Assembly: GCA_943912265.1 (NCBI GenBank)
Contig: CALTTS010000005.1
Span: 1 to 64,000, forward strand
Direction: 5' to 3'
Length of the DNA: 64,000 nt
From: an uncultured Xanthomonas sp.
GTDB taxonomy: Bacteria; Pseudomonadota; Gammaproteobacteria; Xanthomonadales; Xanthomonadaceae
The translations under genes were made by a program, and so were the position numbers. This document shows, piece after piece, positions 42,594 to 50,707 of the stretch (its first letter is position 1; every line of letters starts with the position of its first letter). The notes under the pieces are model-generated. The model was given only the letters and a program-made list of their open reading frames with translations, ran no database searches and was not told the origin of the DNA.

Positions 42594-43610
42594 ATGAAGA
42601 TCCTGGTCACGGGCGGCGGCGGATTCCTCGGCCAGGCCCTGTGCCGCGGGCTGATCGAACGCGGCCACGACGTGGTCAGCTTCCAGCGCGGCGAATATCC
42701 GGCGCTGCGGGCGATGGGCGTGGGCCAGATCCGCGGCGATCTGGCCGATGCCGATGCCGTCCGCCATGCCGCGGCCGGCATGGACGCGGTGCTGCACAAC
42801 GCCGCCAAGGCCGGCGCATGGGGCAGCTTCGACAGCTACTTCCGGGCCAACGTGGTCGGCACCCGCAACGTGATCGCCGCGTGCCGCGCCAACGGCGTGG
42901 GCCGGCTGGTGCACACCTCCACGCCGAGCGTGACCCACCGCGCCGGGCATCCGGTGGAAGGGCTGGGCGCGGACGAGGTGCCGTACGGCGAGCACTTCCC
43001 CGCGCCGTACCCGGAAACCAAGAAGCAGGCTGAGATCGAGGTGCTGGCCGCCAACGGCGTGGACCTGGCCACCGTCGCGTTGCGCCCGCGCCTGATCTGG
43101 GGCCCGGGCGACACCCAGATCCTGCCGCGGCTGGTGGCGCGCGCGCGCGCCGGCCGGCTGCGGCTGGTGGGCGACGGCCACAACCAGGTGGACACCACCT
43201 ACATCGACAACGCCGCGCAGGCGCACTTCGATGCGCTCGCGCACCTCGCGCCGGGCGCGGCCTGCGCCGGCAAGGCCTACTTCATCTCCAACGGCGAGCC
43301 GATGGCGATGGGCGATCTGCTCGACGCGCTGCTCGCCGCCACCGGCACGGCGCCGGTGCGCCGGGCGATTTCGTTCAAGACGGCCCGGCGCCTCGGCGCC
43401 GTGTGCGAGAAGGCCTGGGCGTGGTTGCCGCTGAAGGGCGAGCCGCCGATCACCCGCTTCCTCGCCGAACAGCTGTGCACGCCGCACTGGTACAGCATGG
43501 AACCGGCGCGGCGCGATTTCGGCTACGTGCCCAAGGTGACGATGGCCGAAGGGCTGGAGCGGCTGCGCGCGGCATGGCCGGCGATGGAGGCCGCCCTCAC
43601 GGCGCGATGA
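42594..43610 (+). CDS. oleD: OleD, NADPH-dependent 2-alkyl-3-ketoacid reductase
   Basis: 338 aa short-chain dehydrogenase of the extended type. It reduces the OleA product to the 3-hydroxy acid used by OleC. Nucleotide motif VTGGGGFLGQAL at the N-terminus; catalytic YPETKK (Tyr139, Lys143) with the preceding Ser/Thr in HTSTPSV; LRPRLIWGPGDTQ is a family mark. The ATG at 42594 is 30 bases past the right DUF559 repeat. The hairpins upstream may weaken readthrough from oleC, and no clear -10 was found, so its transcription start is uncertain. Confidence 0.94.
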   Translation: MKILVTGGGGFLGQALCRGLIERGHDVVSFQRGEYPALRAMGVGQIRGDLADADAVRHAAAGMDAVLHNAAKAGAWGSFDSYFRANVVGTRNVIAACRANGVGRLVHTSTPSVTHRAGHPVEGLGADEVPYGEHFPAPYPETKKQAEIEVLAANGVDLATVALRPRLIWGPGDTQILPRLVARARAGRLRLVGDGHNQVDTTYIDNAAQAHFDALAHLAPGAACAGKAYFISNGEPMAMGDLLDALLAATGTAPVRRAISFKTARRLGAVCEKAWAWLPLKGEPPITRFLAEQLCTPHWYSMEPARRDFGYVPKVTMAEGLERLRAAWPAMEAALTAR

Positions 43611-43662
43611 CGCGGCCGCGCCCAGTATCCAGCCCTCACCGGAACCCGTAGCGGAGAGTCCC

Positions 43663-43818
43663 ATGCTGCATTACGCGGTCGTCTTCTTCGTCATCGCCAT
43701 CATCGCCGGCGTGCTCGGTTTCAGCGGCATCGCCGGCGCGGCGTCCAACATCGCCTGGGTGCTGTTCGTCATCTTCCTGATTCTGGCGGTGGTCTCGCTG
43801 TTCAGGAAGCGGGTCTGA
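43663..43818 (+). CDS. DUF1328 small membrane protein (YtjA-like)
   Basis: 51 aa: MLHYAVVFFVIAIIAGVLGF, then SGIAGAASNIAWVLFVIFLI and a basic end SLFRKRV. Two membrane helices with a GIAG-type turn define DUF1328/UPF0391 (E. coli YtjA, 53 aa). These proteins are common in proteobacteria and often respond to stress; their function is unknown. GCGGAGAG precedes the ATG. It is convergent with ddl and lies 52 bases after oleD. Confidence 0.9.
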   Translation: MLHYAVVFFVIAIIAGVLGFSGIAGAASNIAWVLFVIFLILAVVSLFRKRV

Positions 43819-43894
43819 CGCGCTTTCCCGTCGTGTCGCGTGCCGGGCCGTGGTCGTGGCGGCCCGGCACGCGACGGGGATTCGGACGGAAGGG

Positions 43895-44986
43895 TCAGCC
43901 GCGGCCGGACTTGAAGGCCGCCTCGGCGCCATGGCGTTCCAGCGCCAGCTCGATCAGCCGCGTGACCAGCTCGCCATAGCCCAGCCCGCTGGCCTGCCAC
44001 AGCTTGGGGTACATGCTGATGCGGGTGAAACCGGGCAGCGTGTTGACCTCGTTGACCACCACTTGGCCGTCGGCCTGCAGGAACACGTCCACCCGCGCCA
44101 GCCCGGCGCAGTCGAGCGCGCGATAGGCCTGCAGTGCCACGGCGCGGACGCGTTCGCGCTCGGCATCGCCCATCACCGCCGGCACCACCACCTCGGCGCC
44201 GTGCGCGCTGATGTACTTGGTCTCGTAGGAATAGAACTCGTCGTGCAGCACCACTTCGCCGACGGTGCTGGCCTGCGGGTGCGCGTTGCCGAGCACGGCG
44301 CATTCGATCTCGCGGCCGACGACGGCCGATTCCACCAGCACCTTGCGGTCGTAGTCGAAGGCCTCGGCCAGCGCGGCGTCGAACCCGGCGCGGTCGCGCA
44401 CCTTGCTCACGCCCACCGAGGAGCCCTGGTTGGCCGGCTTGACGAACAGCGGCAGGCCCAGCGCCTCGACCAGCGCGTCGTAGTCGGCCGCGTCGCCGGC
44501 GTGCAGGCAGACGAACGGCGCCACCGCCAGGCCGGCATCGCGCAGCAGGCGCTTGGTCGCGTCCTTGTCCATTGCCGCGGCCGAACCGAGCACGCCGGAA
44601 CCGACGCAGGCCAGCCCGGCGATGCGCAGCAGGCCCTGCAGCGCGCCGTCCTCGCCGAGGGTGCCGTGCACCACCGGGAACACCACGTCCAGCGCCGGCA
44701 GCGGCGCGCCGCCGTCGAGCAGGCGCAGCGGCGCGGCCTCGTCGCCGGGCACCACCGCCAGCAGCGGGCCGGCGGTGTTCAGCGCGATGCGCGCGGGGTC
44801 GTCGGCATGCAGCAGGTAGTCGGCTTCGTCGCACAGGTGCCACAGGCCGCGCCGGTCGATGCCGATCAGCACCGGCTCGAAGCGCGAACGGTCCAGCGCG
44901 GCCACCACGTTGCGCGCCGACTGCAGCGACACCTCGTGCTCGGCCGACTTGCCGCCGAAGAGGATCCCGACCCGGGCCTTGTCCAT
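43895..44986 (-). CDS. ddl: D-alanine--D-alanine ligase
   Basis: 363 aa ATP-grasp enzyme making the D-Ala-D-Ala dipeptide of peptidoglycan. Marks: RVGILFGGKSAEHEVSLQSA, the HGTLGEDGALQG substrate loop, FVKPANQGSSVGVSKV (ATP binding), YSYETKYIS and the metal site VNEVNTLPGFTRISMYPKLW. Its length fits DdlA (364 aa) rather than DdlB (about 306 aa). It is not in the mur cluster here, which also fits DdlA. A second ddl within mur genes elsewhere is likely. Divergent from ubiJ. Confidence 0.95.
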   Translation of the reverse strand: MDKARVGILFGGKSAEHEVSLQSARNVVAALDRSRFEPVLIGIDRRGLWHLCDEADYLLHADDPARIALNTAGPLLAVVPGDEAAPLRLLDGGAPLPALDVVFPVVHGTLGEDGALQGLLRIAGLACVGSGVLGSAAAMDKDATKRLLRDAGLAVAPFVCLHAGDAADYDALVEALGLPLFVKPANQGSSVGVSKVRDRAGFDAALAEAFDYDRKVLVESAVVGREIECAVLGNAHPQASTVGEVVLHDEFYSYETKYISAHGAEVVVPAVMGDAERERVRAVALQAYRALDCAGLARVDVFLQADGQVVVNEVNTLPGFTRISMYPKLWQASGLGYGELVTRLIELALERHGAEAAFKSGRG

Positions 44987-45085
44987 CCTTGCCGCTCCGC
45001 ACTGCCGAAAAAGGGCGCACAGCATGAACCTTTCGCGGCCGCTTTGCCTGCTTCCGGCCGCGGCGGGAAGGGCGGCGGCGGCAGG

Positions 45086-45091
45086 TAGAAT
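45086..45091 (+). promoter_or_regulatory. -10 box for leaderless ubiJ transcript
   Basis: TAGAAT seven bases before the chosen ubiJ ATG at 45099. Confidence 0.45.
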
Positions 45092-45098
45092 GCGCGCC

Positions 45099-45746
45099 AT
45101 GCCAGCCACCTTCCTCGACACCCTGCGGCCGCTCGCCGGCCGCGCGCTCGAAACCGCGCTCAACCGCGCGCTCGAACTCGACCCGGACACCCGCGATGCG
45201 CTGCGCGCGCTGGACGGCCGCCGCCTCGTGCTTGAAATGGACGCGCCGCCGCTGGCGCTGCAGCTGCGCGTGGCCGGCGGCCATCTGCAGGTGGGGCCGG
45301 TGCTGGGCGCCGAGCCGGACCTGTCGGTGCGCGGCACGCTGGCCGGGCTGATCGGGCAGCTGCCGTTCATGGCCGGCCGCCGCGACGACGCGGCCGCGGC
45401 CGGGCGCACGGGCGCTTCGGCCCTGCGCATCTCCGGCGATGCCGAGCTGGCGCGCCGGCTGCAGGCGCTGGCCCGGCGTTTCGACCCGGACTGGCAGCTG
45501 CCGTTCGTGCGCGTGTTCGGCGAGGTCGCCGGCGTGCAGGTGGCCGACGCGGTGCGCGCCGGGCTGCTGAGGCTGCGCGGCGCCGCGCGCGACCTGGCCG
45601 AGACCGGCGCGGAGTTCGTCACCGAGGAAACCGGCGACGTGGTGCCGCGCGCCGAGCAGGCCGCCTTCCATGACGACGTGGACGGCCTGCGCGACGACGT
45701 CGAACGGCTGGCCGCGCGCGTGCAGCGCCTGCGGGGTGCGGCATGA
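45099..45746 (+). CDS. ubiJ: Ubiquinone biosynthesis accessory factor UbiJ
   Basis: 215 aa. An SCP2 lipid-binding domain (residues about 10-110: DGRRLVLEMDAPPLALQLRV in part) followed by a helical tail (FVTEETGDVVPRAEQAAFHDDV and a coiled-coil). UbiJ with UbiK organises the aerobic ubiquinone-making complex and binds its lipid intermediates. The stop overlaps the ubiB start (ATGA), as in many gammaproteobacteria, where ubiE often precedes; ubiE is not in this window. An ATG at 45090 would add three residues. Confidence 0.87.
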   Translation: MPATFLDTLRPLAGRALETALNRALELDPDTRDALRALDGRRLVLEMDAPPLALQLRVAGGHLQVGPVLGAEPDLSVRGTLAGLIGQLPFMAGRRDDAAAAGRTGASALRISGDAELARRLQALARRFDPDWQLPFVRVFGEVAGVQVADAVRAGLLRLRGAARDLAETGAEFVTEETGDVVPRAEQAAFHDDVDGLRDDVERLAARVQRLRGAA

Positions 45747-47398
45747 AGGCGGCGCTGCGGGCCTGGCGCATCGGCCGCGTCGCGCTGCGCTACCGGCTGG
45801 ACGACCTGTTCGATGCCGGCCGCGTGCCCGGCTGGGTGCGCACCGCGCGGGTATTCGTGCCGGCGGCCTCGGCCGACGTGGCCCGGTTGTCGCGCGGCGC
45901 GCGCCTGCGCCTGGCGCTGCAGGAGCTGGGGCCGATCTTCGTCAAGTTCGGCCAGGTGCTGTCCACCCGGCGCGACCTGGTGCCGCCGGACGTGGCCGAC
46001 GAACTGGCCCTGCTGCAGGACCAGGTGCAGCCCTTCGACGGCGCGCAGGCCGCGCGCATCGTCGAGCAGGCGCTGGGCCGGCCGCTGGCCGAAGCCTACG
46101 TGGTGTTCGACGCGCAGCCGCTGGCTTCGGCCTCGATCGCGCAGGTACACGCGGCGGTGCTGCCCGACGGCCGCGACGTGGTGGTCAAGGTGCTGCGCCC
46201 GGACATCGAGCAGCAGATCGACGCGGACATCGCCCTGCTCGATGCCGCCGCCGGCGTGGTCGAGCGCCTGCACCCGCGCGCCGACAGGATCCGCCCGCGC
46301 GAGGTCGTCGCCGAGATCGCCGCCACCCTCGCCGGCGAGCTGGACCTGCAGCGCGAGGCGGCCAACGCCAGCGTGCTGCGCCGGTTGTGGGACGGCTCGC
46401 CGGACCTGTACGTGCCCGAAGTGGTGTGGAGCCACACCGCCCGGCGCGCGCTGACCCTGGAGCGGGTCAGCGGCATCCCGTCCGACGACCTGGCCGCGCT
46501 GGACGCCGCCGGCATCGACCGCAAGGCGCTGGCGGCCAAGAGCGTGCGCGTGTTCTACACCCAGGTGTTCCGCGACAATTTCTTCCACGCCGACGCGCAC
46601 GCCGGCAACATCTGGGTGGACGATGACCCGGCGCGCGCGGCCGACCCGCGCATCGTCGCGCTGGATTTCGGCATCGTCGGCCAGCTGTCCGACCGCGACC
46701 AGTACTTTCTCGCCGAAAACTTCATGGCGATCTTCCGCCGCGACTACCGGCGCGTGGCCGAGCTGCACGTGCAGGCCGGGTGGATGCCGGCCACGGTGCG
46801 CATCGACGAGCTGGAGGCGGCGGTGCGCGCGGTGTGCGAGCCGTACTTCACCCGGCCGCTCAGCGAAATCTCGCTGGCCGAGGTGCTGGTCAAGCTGTTC
46901 CGTACCGCGCAGAAGTACCAGCTCACCTTGCAGCCGCAATTGATCCTGTTGCAGAAGACCTTGCTCAACGTGGAAGGGTTGGGCCGCCTGCTCGACCCGC
47001 ACCTGGACATCTGGGCGGTGGCGCACCCGGTGCTGGAGCGCATCCTGCGCCGGCGCTACAGCCCGCGCCGGCTGGCGCGCGAGTTCCGCCGCCGGCTGCC
47101 GGCCATCGTCACCCAGGCGCCGGACATGCCGCAGCTGGTGCACGACTGGCTGCAGCAGCAGGTGGACGGCCGCCAGCGGCTGGAAATGCGCTCGGCCGAA
47201 CTGGCGCGGCTGGAACGCACCCTGGCCGGCGCGCAGCGGCGCATGGTGGCGGCGGTCACCGGCGTCGGCCTGCTCGGCGTGGCGGTGCTGCTGCGCTGGT
47301 TCGACATGGCCGCGCCGTACTGGGGGCCGATGCCGGTGTCGACCTGGATCGCCGGTGGCCTTGGCGCGCTGGCGCTGCTGCTGGCCTGGCGCCGCTGA
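45743..47398 (+). CDS. ubiB: UbiB, atypical kinase-like ATPase for ubiquinone biosynthesis
   Basis: 551 aa (E. coli 546). Family motifs: KFGQ in IFVKFGQVLSTRRDLVP, the Ala-rich loop ASASIAQVHAAVL replacing the glycine loop, NFFHADAHAGNIW and DFGIVGQLS. Two C-terminal membrane helices (about 498-516 and 528-548) anchor it to the inner membrane. UbiB hydrolyses ATP and helps deliver coenzyme Q precursors to the Ubi complex. Translationally coupled to ubiJ. Together with ubiA at 61373 the window carries three ubiquinone genes at two sites. Confidence 0.95.
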   Translation: MKAALRAWRIGRVALRYRLDDLFDAGRVPGWVRTARVFVPAASADVARLSRGARLRLALQELGPIFVKFGQVLSTRRDLVPPDVADELALLQDQVQPFDGAQAARIVEQALGRPLAEAYVVFDAQPLASASIAQVHAAVLPDGRDVVVKVLRPDIEQQIDADIALLDAAAGVVERLHPRADRIRPREVVAEIAATLAGELDLQREAANASVLRRLWDGSPDLYVPEVVWSHTARRALTLERVSGIPSDDLAALDAAGIDRKALAAKSVRVFYTQVFRDNFFHADAHAGNIWVDDDPARAADPRIVALDFGIVGQLSDRDQYFLAENFMAIFRRDYRRVAELHVQAGWMPATVRIDELEAAVRAVCEPYFTRPLSEISLAEVLVKLFRTAQKYQLTLQPQLILLQKTLLNVEGLGRLLDPHLDIWAVAHPVLERILRRRYSPRRLAREFRRRLPAIVTQAPDMPQLVHDWLQQQVDGRQRLEMRSAELARLERTLAGAQRRMVAAVTGVGLLGVAVLLRWFDMAAPYWGPMPVSTWIAGGLGALALLLAWRR

Positions 47399-47533
47399 GG
47401 CCGCTTCCCGGCGGCATCGGCCGGGCTGGCATGAGCTGATGCGCAGGCGTCCGCCGCGCGCGCGTAGCGGACGGTTCCCCGCGTCCGGCCGAAGGCCGAG
47501 AATCGGGCCGTCGCCCTTCCGGAGCATCCGCCG

Positions 47534-48511
47534 ATGCCGCACCGCTTTCTTGCCGGCCTGCTTGCGCTGGCCCTGTCGATTCCCTGCCTGCCGGCATCGG
47601 CCGCGCGCGATGCGCCGCCTGGCGCCACGCCGGCGACCGCCCGCCTGACGGTGGCGGCCGACGATGGCCTGCCGCTGGCGCTGTGGGCGCGCGCCCCGGC
47701 GCATCCGCGCGGCACCGTCCTGCTGGTGCACGGGCGGACGTGGAGCGCGCGGCCCAACTTCGACCTGCAGGTGCCGGGCGAGCCGGCCGATTCGCGTTCG
47801 GTGCTCGCGGCGCTGGCCCGGGCCGGCTATGCCGCGTACGCCGTGGACCTGCGTGGCTACGGCGCCACCCCGCGCGATGCCAGCGGCTGGGACACGCCGG
47901 CACGCGCGCTGGCGGACGTGGACGCCGTGCTGGACTGGATCGCCCGCCGCCATCCGGGGCTGCCGCCGCCGGCGCTGCTGGGCTATTCCAACGGCGCGCG
48001 ACTGGCGCTGCTGGCGGCGCAGCGCCCCGGCGCCCCGATCTCGGCGGCGGTGCTGTACGGCTTTCCCGATGACGTCGCCCTGCCGGTGCCGGTGGCCCCC
48101 GAGCCGGGCTCGGACGCTCCGCAACCGCCGCGCCTGCGCACCACCGCGGAGGCGGCGGCCTCGGACTTCGTCGTCGCCGGCGCGGCACCGGCGGCGGTGC
48201 GCGAGGCTTACGTGGCCCAGGCGCTGGCGGCCGATCCGGTCAGGACCGACTGGCGCGCCTCCACCGAATTCCGCTATGTGCCCGAGCAGGTACGCGTGCC
48301 GGTGCTGCTGCTGCGCGGCGCGCGCGACCCGCTGGCCACCCAGGAGGAGAACGACCACCTGTACCTGCGCCTGGGCACCGAGGACCGCAGCTGGGTGACG
48401 CTGCCGGCCGCCGACCATGTCGCCCACGTGGAGGACACCCATGCCGCCTGGGTGCAGTCGGTGGTGGATTTCCTGCAGCGTGCACGCGGACCGGCCGTGC
48501 CGGCCCGCTGA
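47534..48511 (+). CDS. Exported alpha/beta hydrolase
   Basis: 325 aa with a signal peptide (MPHRFLAGLLALALSIPCLPASAA). The hydrolase fold shows VLLVHGRTWSARP (oxyanion turn), the nucleophile elbow LLGYSNGARLAL with Ser, the acid in LLLRGARDPLA and the His in AADHVAHVEDTH. Its substrate cannot be told from sequence; the HGRTWS start and absence of a lid domain are seen in esterase-like members. It has its own gap on both sides (135 and 225 bases), so it is probably a single-gene unit. Confidence 0.82.
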   Translation: MPHRFLAGLLALALSIPCLPASAARDAPPGATPATARLTVAADDGLPLALWARAPAHPRGTVLLVHGRTWSARPNFDLQVPGEPADSRSVLAALARAGYAAYAVDLRGYGATPRDASGWDTPARALADVDAVLDWIARRHPGLPPPALLGYSNGARLALLAAQRPGAPISAAVLYGFPDDVALPVPVAPEPGSDAPQPPRLRTTAEAAASDFVVAGAAPAAVREAYVAQALAADPVRTDWRASTEFRYVPEQVRVPVLLLRGARDPLATQEENDHLYLRLGTEDRSWVTLPAADHVAHVEDTHAAWVQSVVDFLQRARGPAVPAR

Positions 48512-48736
48512 GGGATCGGCGCCGGCGCGGGCGGCTGGCCGTTTTCGCGGTCGGCTTCGTCCTTGCCGGCGCCGTCCTGTCTTGATCTTGCGAGGACGCG
48601 GGGCCGGACGGCGAGGCTGCGTTCCGCAGTTCCCGGGAGCGAGGGGTGACGGCCGCGGAACCGTCCCTGTCCGGTCACGGTGACGGGCGTGGACGCCGTC
48701 AGTGGCCGCACCGATACCGGCACGGCCACCCGCCGA

Positions 48737-48838
48737 TCAGGACTGCTTCTTCTTTTCCTGCTTGGCCGCGCGCTTTTCCTTGAGCGTCTTGGTCGGCTGC
48801 TTCTTCTCGCCCTTCTTCTGGTTCATTCCCTTGCTCAT
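48737..48838 (-). CDS. 33-residue lysine-rich small protein
   Basis: MSKGMNQKKGEKKQPTKTLK then EKRAAKQEKKKQS: 33 aa with 14 lysines, no hydrophobic segment. Short proteins of the same style (MSKGMxxKK...KEKRAAK) are known in proteobacteria, but none has an assigned role that I recall. The codons are clean, there is a good start and stop, and it lies in the gap between two larger genes, divergent from the RIO kinase gene. A nucleic-acid-binding or ribosome-associated role is a guess from charge. Confidence 0.7.
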   Translation of the reverse strand: MSKGMNQKKGEKKQPTKTLKEKRAAKQEKKKQS

Positions 48839-49000
48839 GACACCCTCGCCTGCGTGGTGGATCGGTGGGAACGTGCGACGGCGCCGTCGCGGGCCGTCCA
48901 GGCCACTGTACGCCCCCGCCGGACGGCCGCGGTGCGCCGGTCACGGCGGGTTTTGGTGGCGTTGGGTCATACTTCCTTTCCTCCCGCCAACGCTTTTTCC

Positions 49001-49858
49001 ATGAGAACTCCCCAGGGCCTGCAGCCGCTGATCGACGATGGCCTGATCGACGAGGTGCTGCGACCGCTCAAGAGCGGCAAGGAAGCGTCCGTCTACGTGG
49101 TGCGTGCCGGCGAGGAAGTGCTGTGCGCCAAGCTCTACAAGGACATGGCGCAGCGCAGCTTCCAGGCGCGCGTGGTCTACCAGGAAGGCCGCAAGGTGCG
49201 CGGCAGCCGCCAGGCGCGGGCGATCGGCAAGGCCAGCAAGTTCGGCCGCCGCGAGCAGGAGGAGGCGTGGAAGGACATCGAGGCCACCACGCTCTACCAG
49301 CTGGCCGATGCCGGCGTGCACGTGCCGCAGCCGCACGGCTATTTCCACGGCGTGCTGCTGATGGCGCTGGTGACCGACGCCGACGGCCACAGTGCGCCGC
49401 GGCTGGGCGAGATCGAGCTGGAACCGGCCCAGGCCGAGGCGTACTACGCCGCGCTGGTCGCCGACGTGGTGCGCATGCTCAGCCTCGGCCTGGTGCATGG
49501 CGATTTGTCCGAATACAACGTGCTGGTGGCGCCGGACGGGCCGGTGATCATCGACTTCCCGCAGGTGGTCAGCGCCGCCGGCAACAATTCCGCGCGCGCG
49601 CTGCTGCTGCACGACGTGCACCGCATCCGCGACTACCTGGCCGGCTTCGCCCCGGCACTGGCCGAACTGCACCACGGCGAGGAGATGTGGGCGCTGTTCG
49701 AGAAGGGCGAGCTGCGCGCCGATACGGCGCTGACCGGCCGCTTCGTGTTCGATACCCATCGCGCCGACGTGCGCGCGGTGCAGGCCTCGATCGAGGACGC
49801 GCGCCAGGAGGCGCTCATCCGCCAGCAGGGGCGCGAGGCGGCCGAAGAGAACGACTGA
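49001..49858 (+). CDS. RIO-type serine protein kinase
   Basis: 285 aa. RIO kinase fold: the nucleotide loop GKEASVYVVRAGEEVLCAKLY, a Lys on strand 3, catalytic LVHGDLSEYNVLV (HGDxxxxN) and metal motif IIDFPQVV. Resembles Pseudomonas PA4780-type kinases, linked to envelope and oxidative stress tolerance. No membrane helix. The start MRTPQGLQPLIDDGLIDEVLR gives the usual length; earlier in-frame codons cover the divergent promoter region. Substrate unknown. Confidence 0.9.
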   Translation: MRTPQGLQPLIDDGLIDEVLRPLKSGKEASVYVVRAGEEVLCAKLYKDMAQRSFQARVVYQEGRKVRGSRQARAIGKASKFGRREQEEAWKDIEATTLYQLADAGVHVPQPHGYFHGVLLMALVTDADGHSAPRLGEIELEPAQAEAYYAALVADVVRMLSLGLVHGDLSEYNVLVAPDGPVIIDFPQVVSAAGNNSARALLLHDVHRIRDYLAGFAPALAELHHGEEMWALFEKGELRADTALTGRFVFDTHRADVRAVQASIEDARQEALIRQQGREAAEEND

Positions 49859-49915
49859 TCGCCCGTCGCGGGCTGCTAGTCGATAGCGGCCTGGGCAGAC
49901 ATGGATTTGCTGCTG

Positions 49916-49940
49916 TATTCATTATTGAATATATTGAATA
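49916..49940 (+). promoter_or_regulatory. AT-rich operator/promoter of parDE
   Basis: Two perfect tandem copies of TATTGAATA (49923-49931 and 49932-49940), with TATTCA at 49916-49921 forming an inverted repeat to the first. It lies 26 bases before parD, the place where ParD dimers normally bind for autorepression. It is the most AT-rich spot for kilobases around. Confidence 0.65.
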
Positions 49941-49965
49941 CGTAAACGACACGAGGATCGACGTG

Positions 49966-50226
49966 ATGCCGCGAGCCACGACCACGACCATGACGGTTCG
50001 CCTCAGCGGAGCCCTCAGCGACTTCGTCGCGGCGAATGTGGGCGAGAACGGCGCCTACGAGAACGTCAGCGAGTACATGCGGGACCTGATTCGCCGCGAC
50101 AAGGAACGCGCGGATCGGGAAGCATTCGATCGCTTGAAAGCGGAGCTGGCCCACGCTTATGCGGCGCCGGAGTCCTCGTACCAGCCGTCGACGGCGGCCG
50201 AGGTGATCGCGCGCAACCGGACCTGA
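49966..50226 (+). CDS. parD: ParD-like antitoxin
   Basis: 86 aa. An N-terminal ribbon-helix-helix (TTTMTVRLSGALSDFVAANVGENGAYENVSEYMRDLIRRD, given here for its pattern: RHH residues 6-45) matches ParD/CopG antitoxins that bind DNA and neutralise ParE. The rest is a flexible tail that would wrap the toxin (AYAAPESSYQPSTAAEVIARN). It is four bases ahead of parE. GTG at 49963 is an alternative start. Probably represses its own promoter through the TATTGAATA repeats upstream. Confidence 0.85.
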   Translation: MPRATTTTMTVRLSGALSDFVAANVGENGAYENVSEYMRDLIRRDKERADREAFDRLKAELAHAYAAPESSYQPSTAAEVIARNRT

Positions 50227-50230
50227 CGGC

Positions 50231-50551
50231 GTGGCCAGCGCGCACGTGCGGGTTCAGGAGTCGGCCTCCTACCAGCTCGACGAGATCTACCGCTACACCC
50301 GCGATCGCTGGGGGACACAACAGGCCGACCGCTACATCACCGGCCTGTTCGCAGCCTTCGACGGCATCCAGACCCGCAGGACGCCATCGCGGCCGGTCCC
50401 CGCCGAGTTCGGCATCGACGGCTATTTCTTCCGCTACGAACGACATTTCGTCTACTGGCGTCGGCTCTCGAACGGCGACATCGGTATCGCGACGCTCCTG
50501 CACGAGCGGATGCACCAGATCGAGCGCTTCCGGGAGGAGTTCGGCGCGTAA
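50231..50551 (+). CDS. parE: ParE-like toxin (RelE/ParE superfamily)
   Basis: 106 aa. RelE/ParE fold with the ParE pattern: VQESASYQLDEIYRYTRDRWG, a central ADRYITGLFAAFDGI helix, and FFRYERHFVYWRR and GIATLLHERMHQIER strands. ParE toxins poison DNA gyrase; RelE cuts mRNA; the absence of RelE catalytic residues favours ParE. GTG start at 50231, four bases after parD. An intact pair near mnmG, of composition similar to the chromosome. Confidence 0.85.
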   Translation: MASAHVRVQESASYQLDEIYRYTRDRWGTQQADRYITGLFAAFDGIQTRRTPSRPVPAEFGIDGYFFRYERHFVYWRRLSNGDIGIATLLHERMHQIERFREEFGA

Positions 50552-50707
50552 GGCGGTCTTTGGATCGTTTGTCACCCCGAAGACGCGAATGGTGTCGCAC
50601 TGCCGGGTCATGCCATCGGCGTGGCCGGCACTCACGGCCGCATGAAGCGTGGTGCGGAGTGACGCAAGCCGGGGGCCGCTCGGCCATGGGCGCGGCGGCT
50701 GAAGCGC

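Noticed and set aside
43895..48442. An uninterrupted minus-strand frame of about 1515 codons across ddl, ubiJ, ubiB and the hydrolase gene
   Set aside because: Only its 3' part, ddl to 44986, is a real protein. The rest is antisense to ubiJ, ubiB and the hydrolase and is low-complexity Arg/Gln/His-rich sequence that appears because stop codons are rare at this GC.
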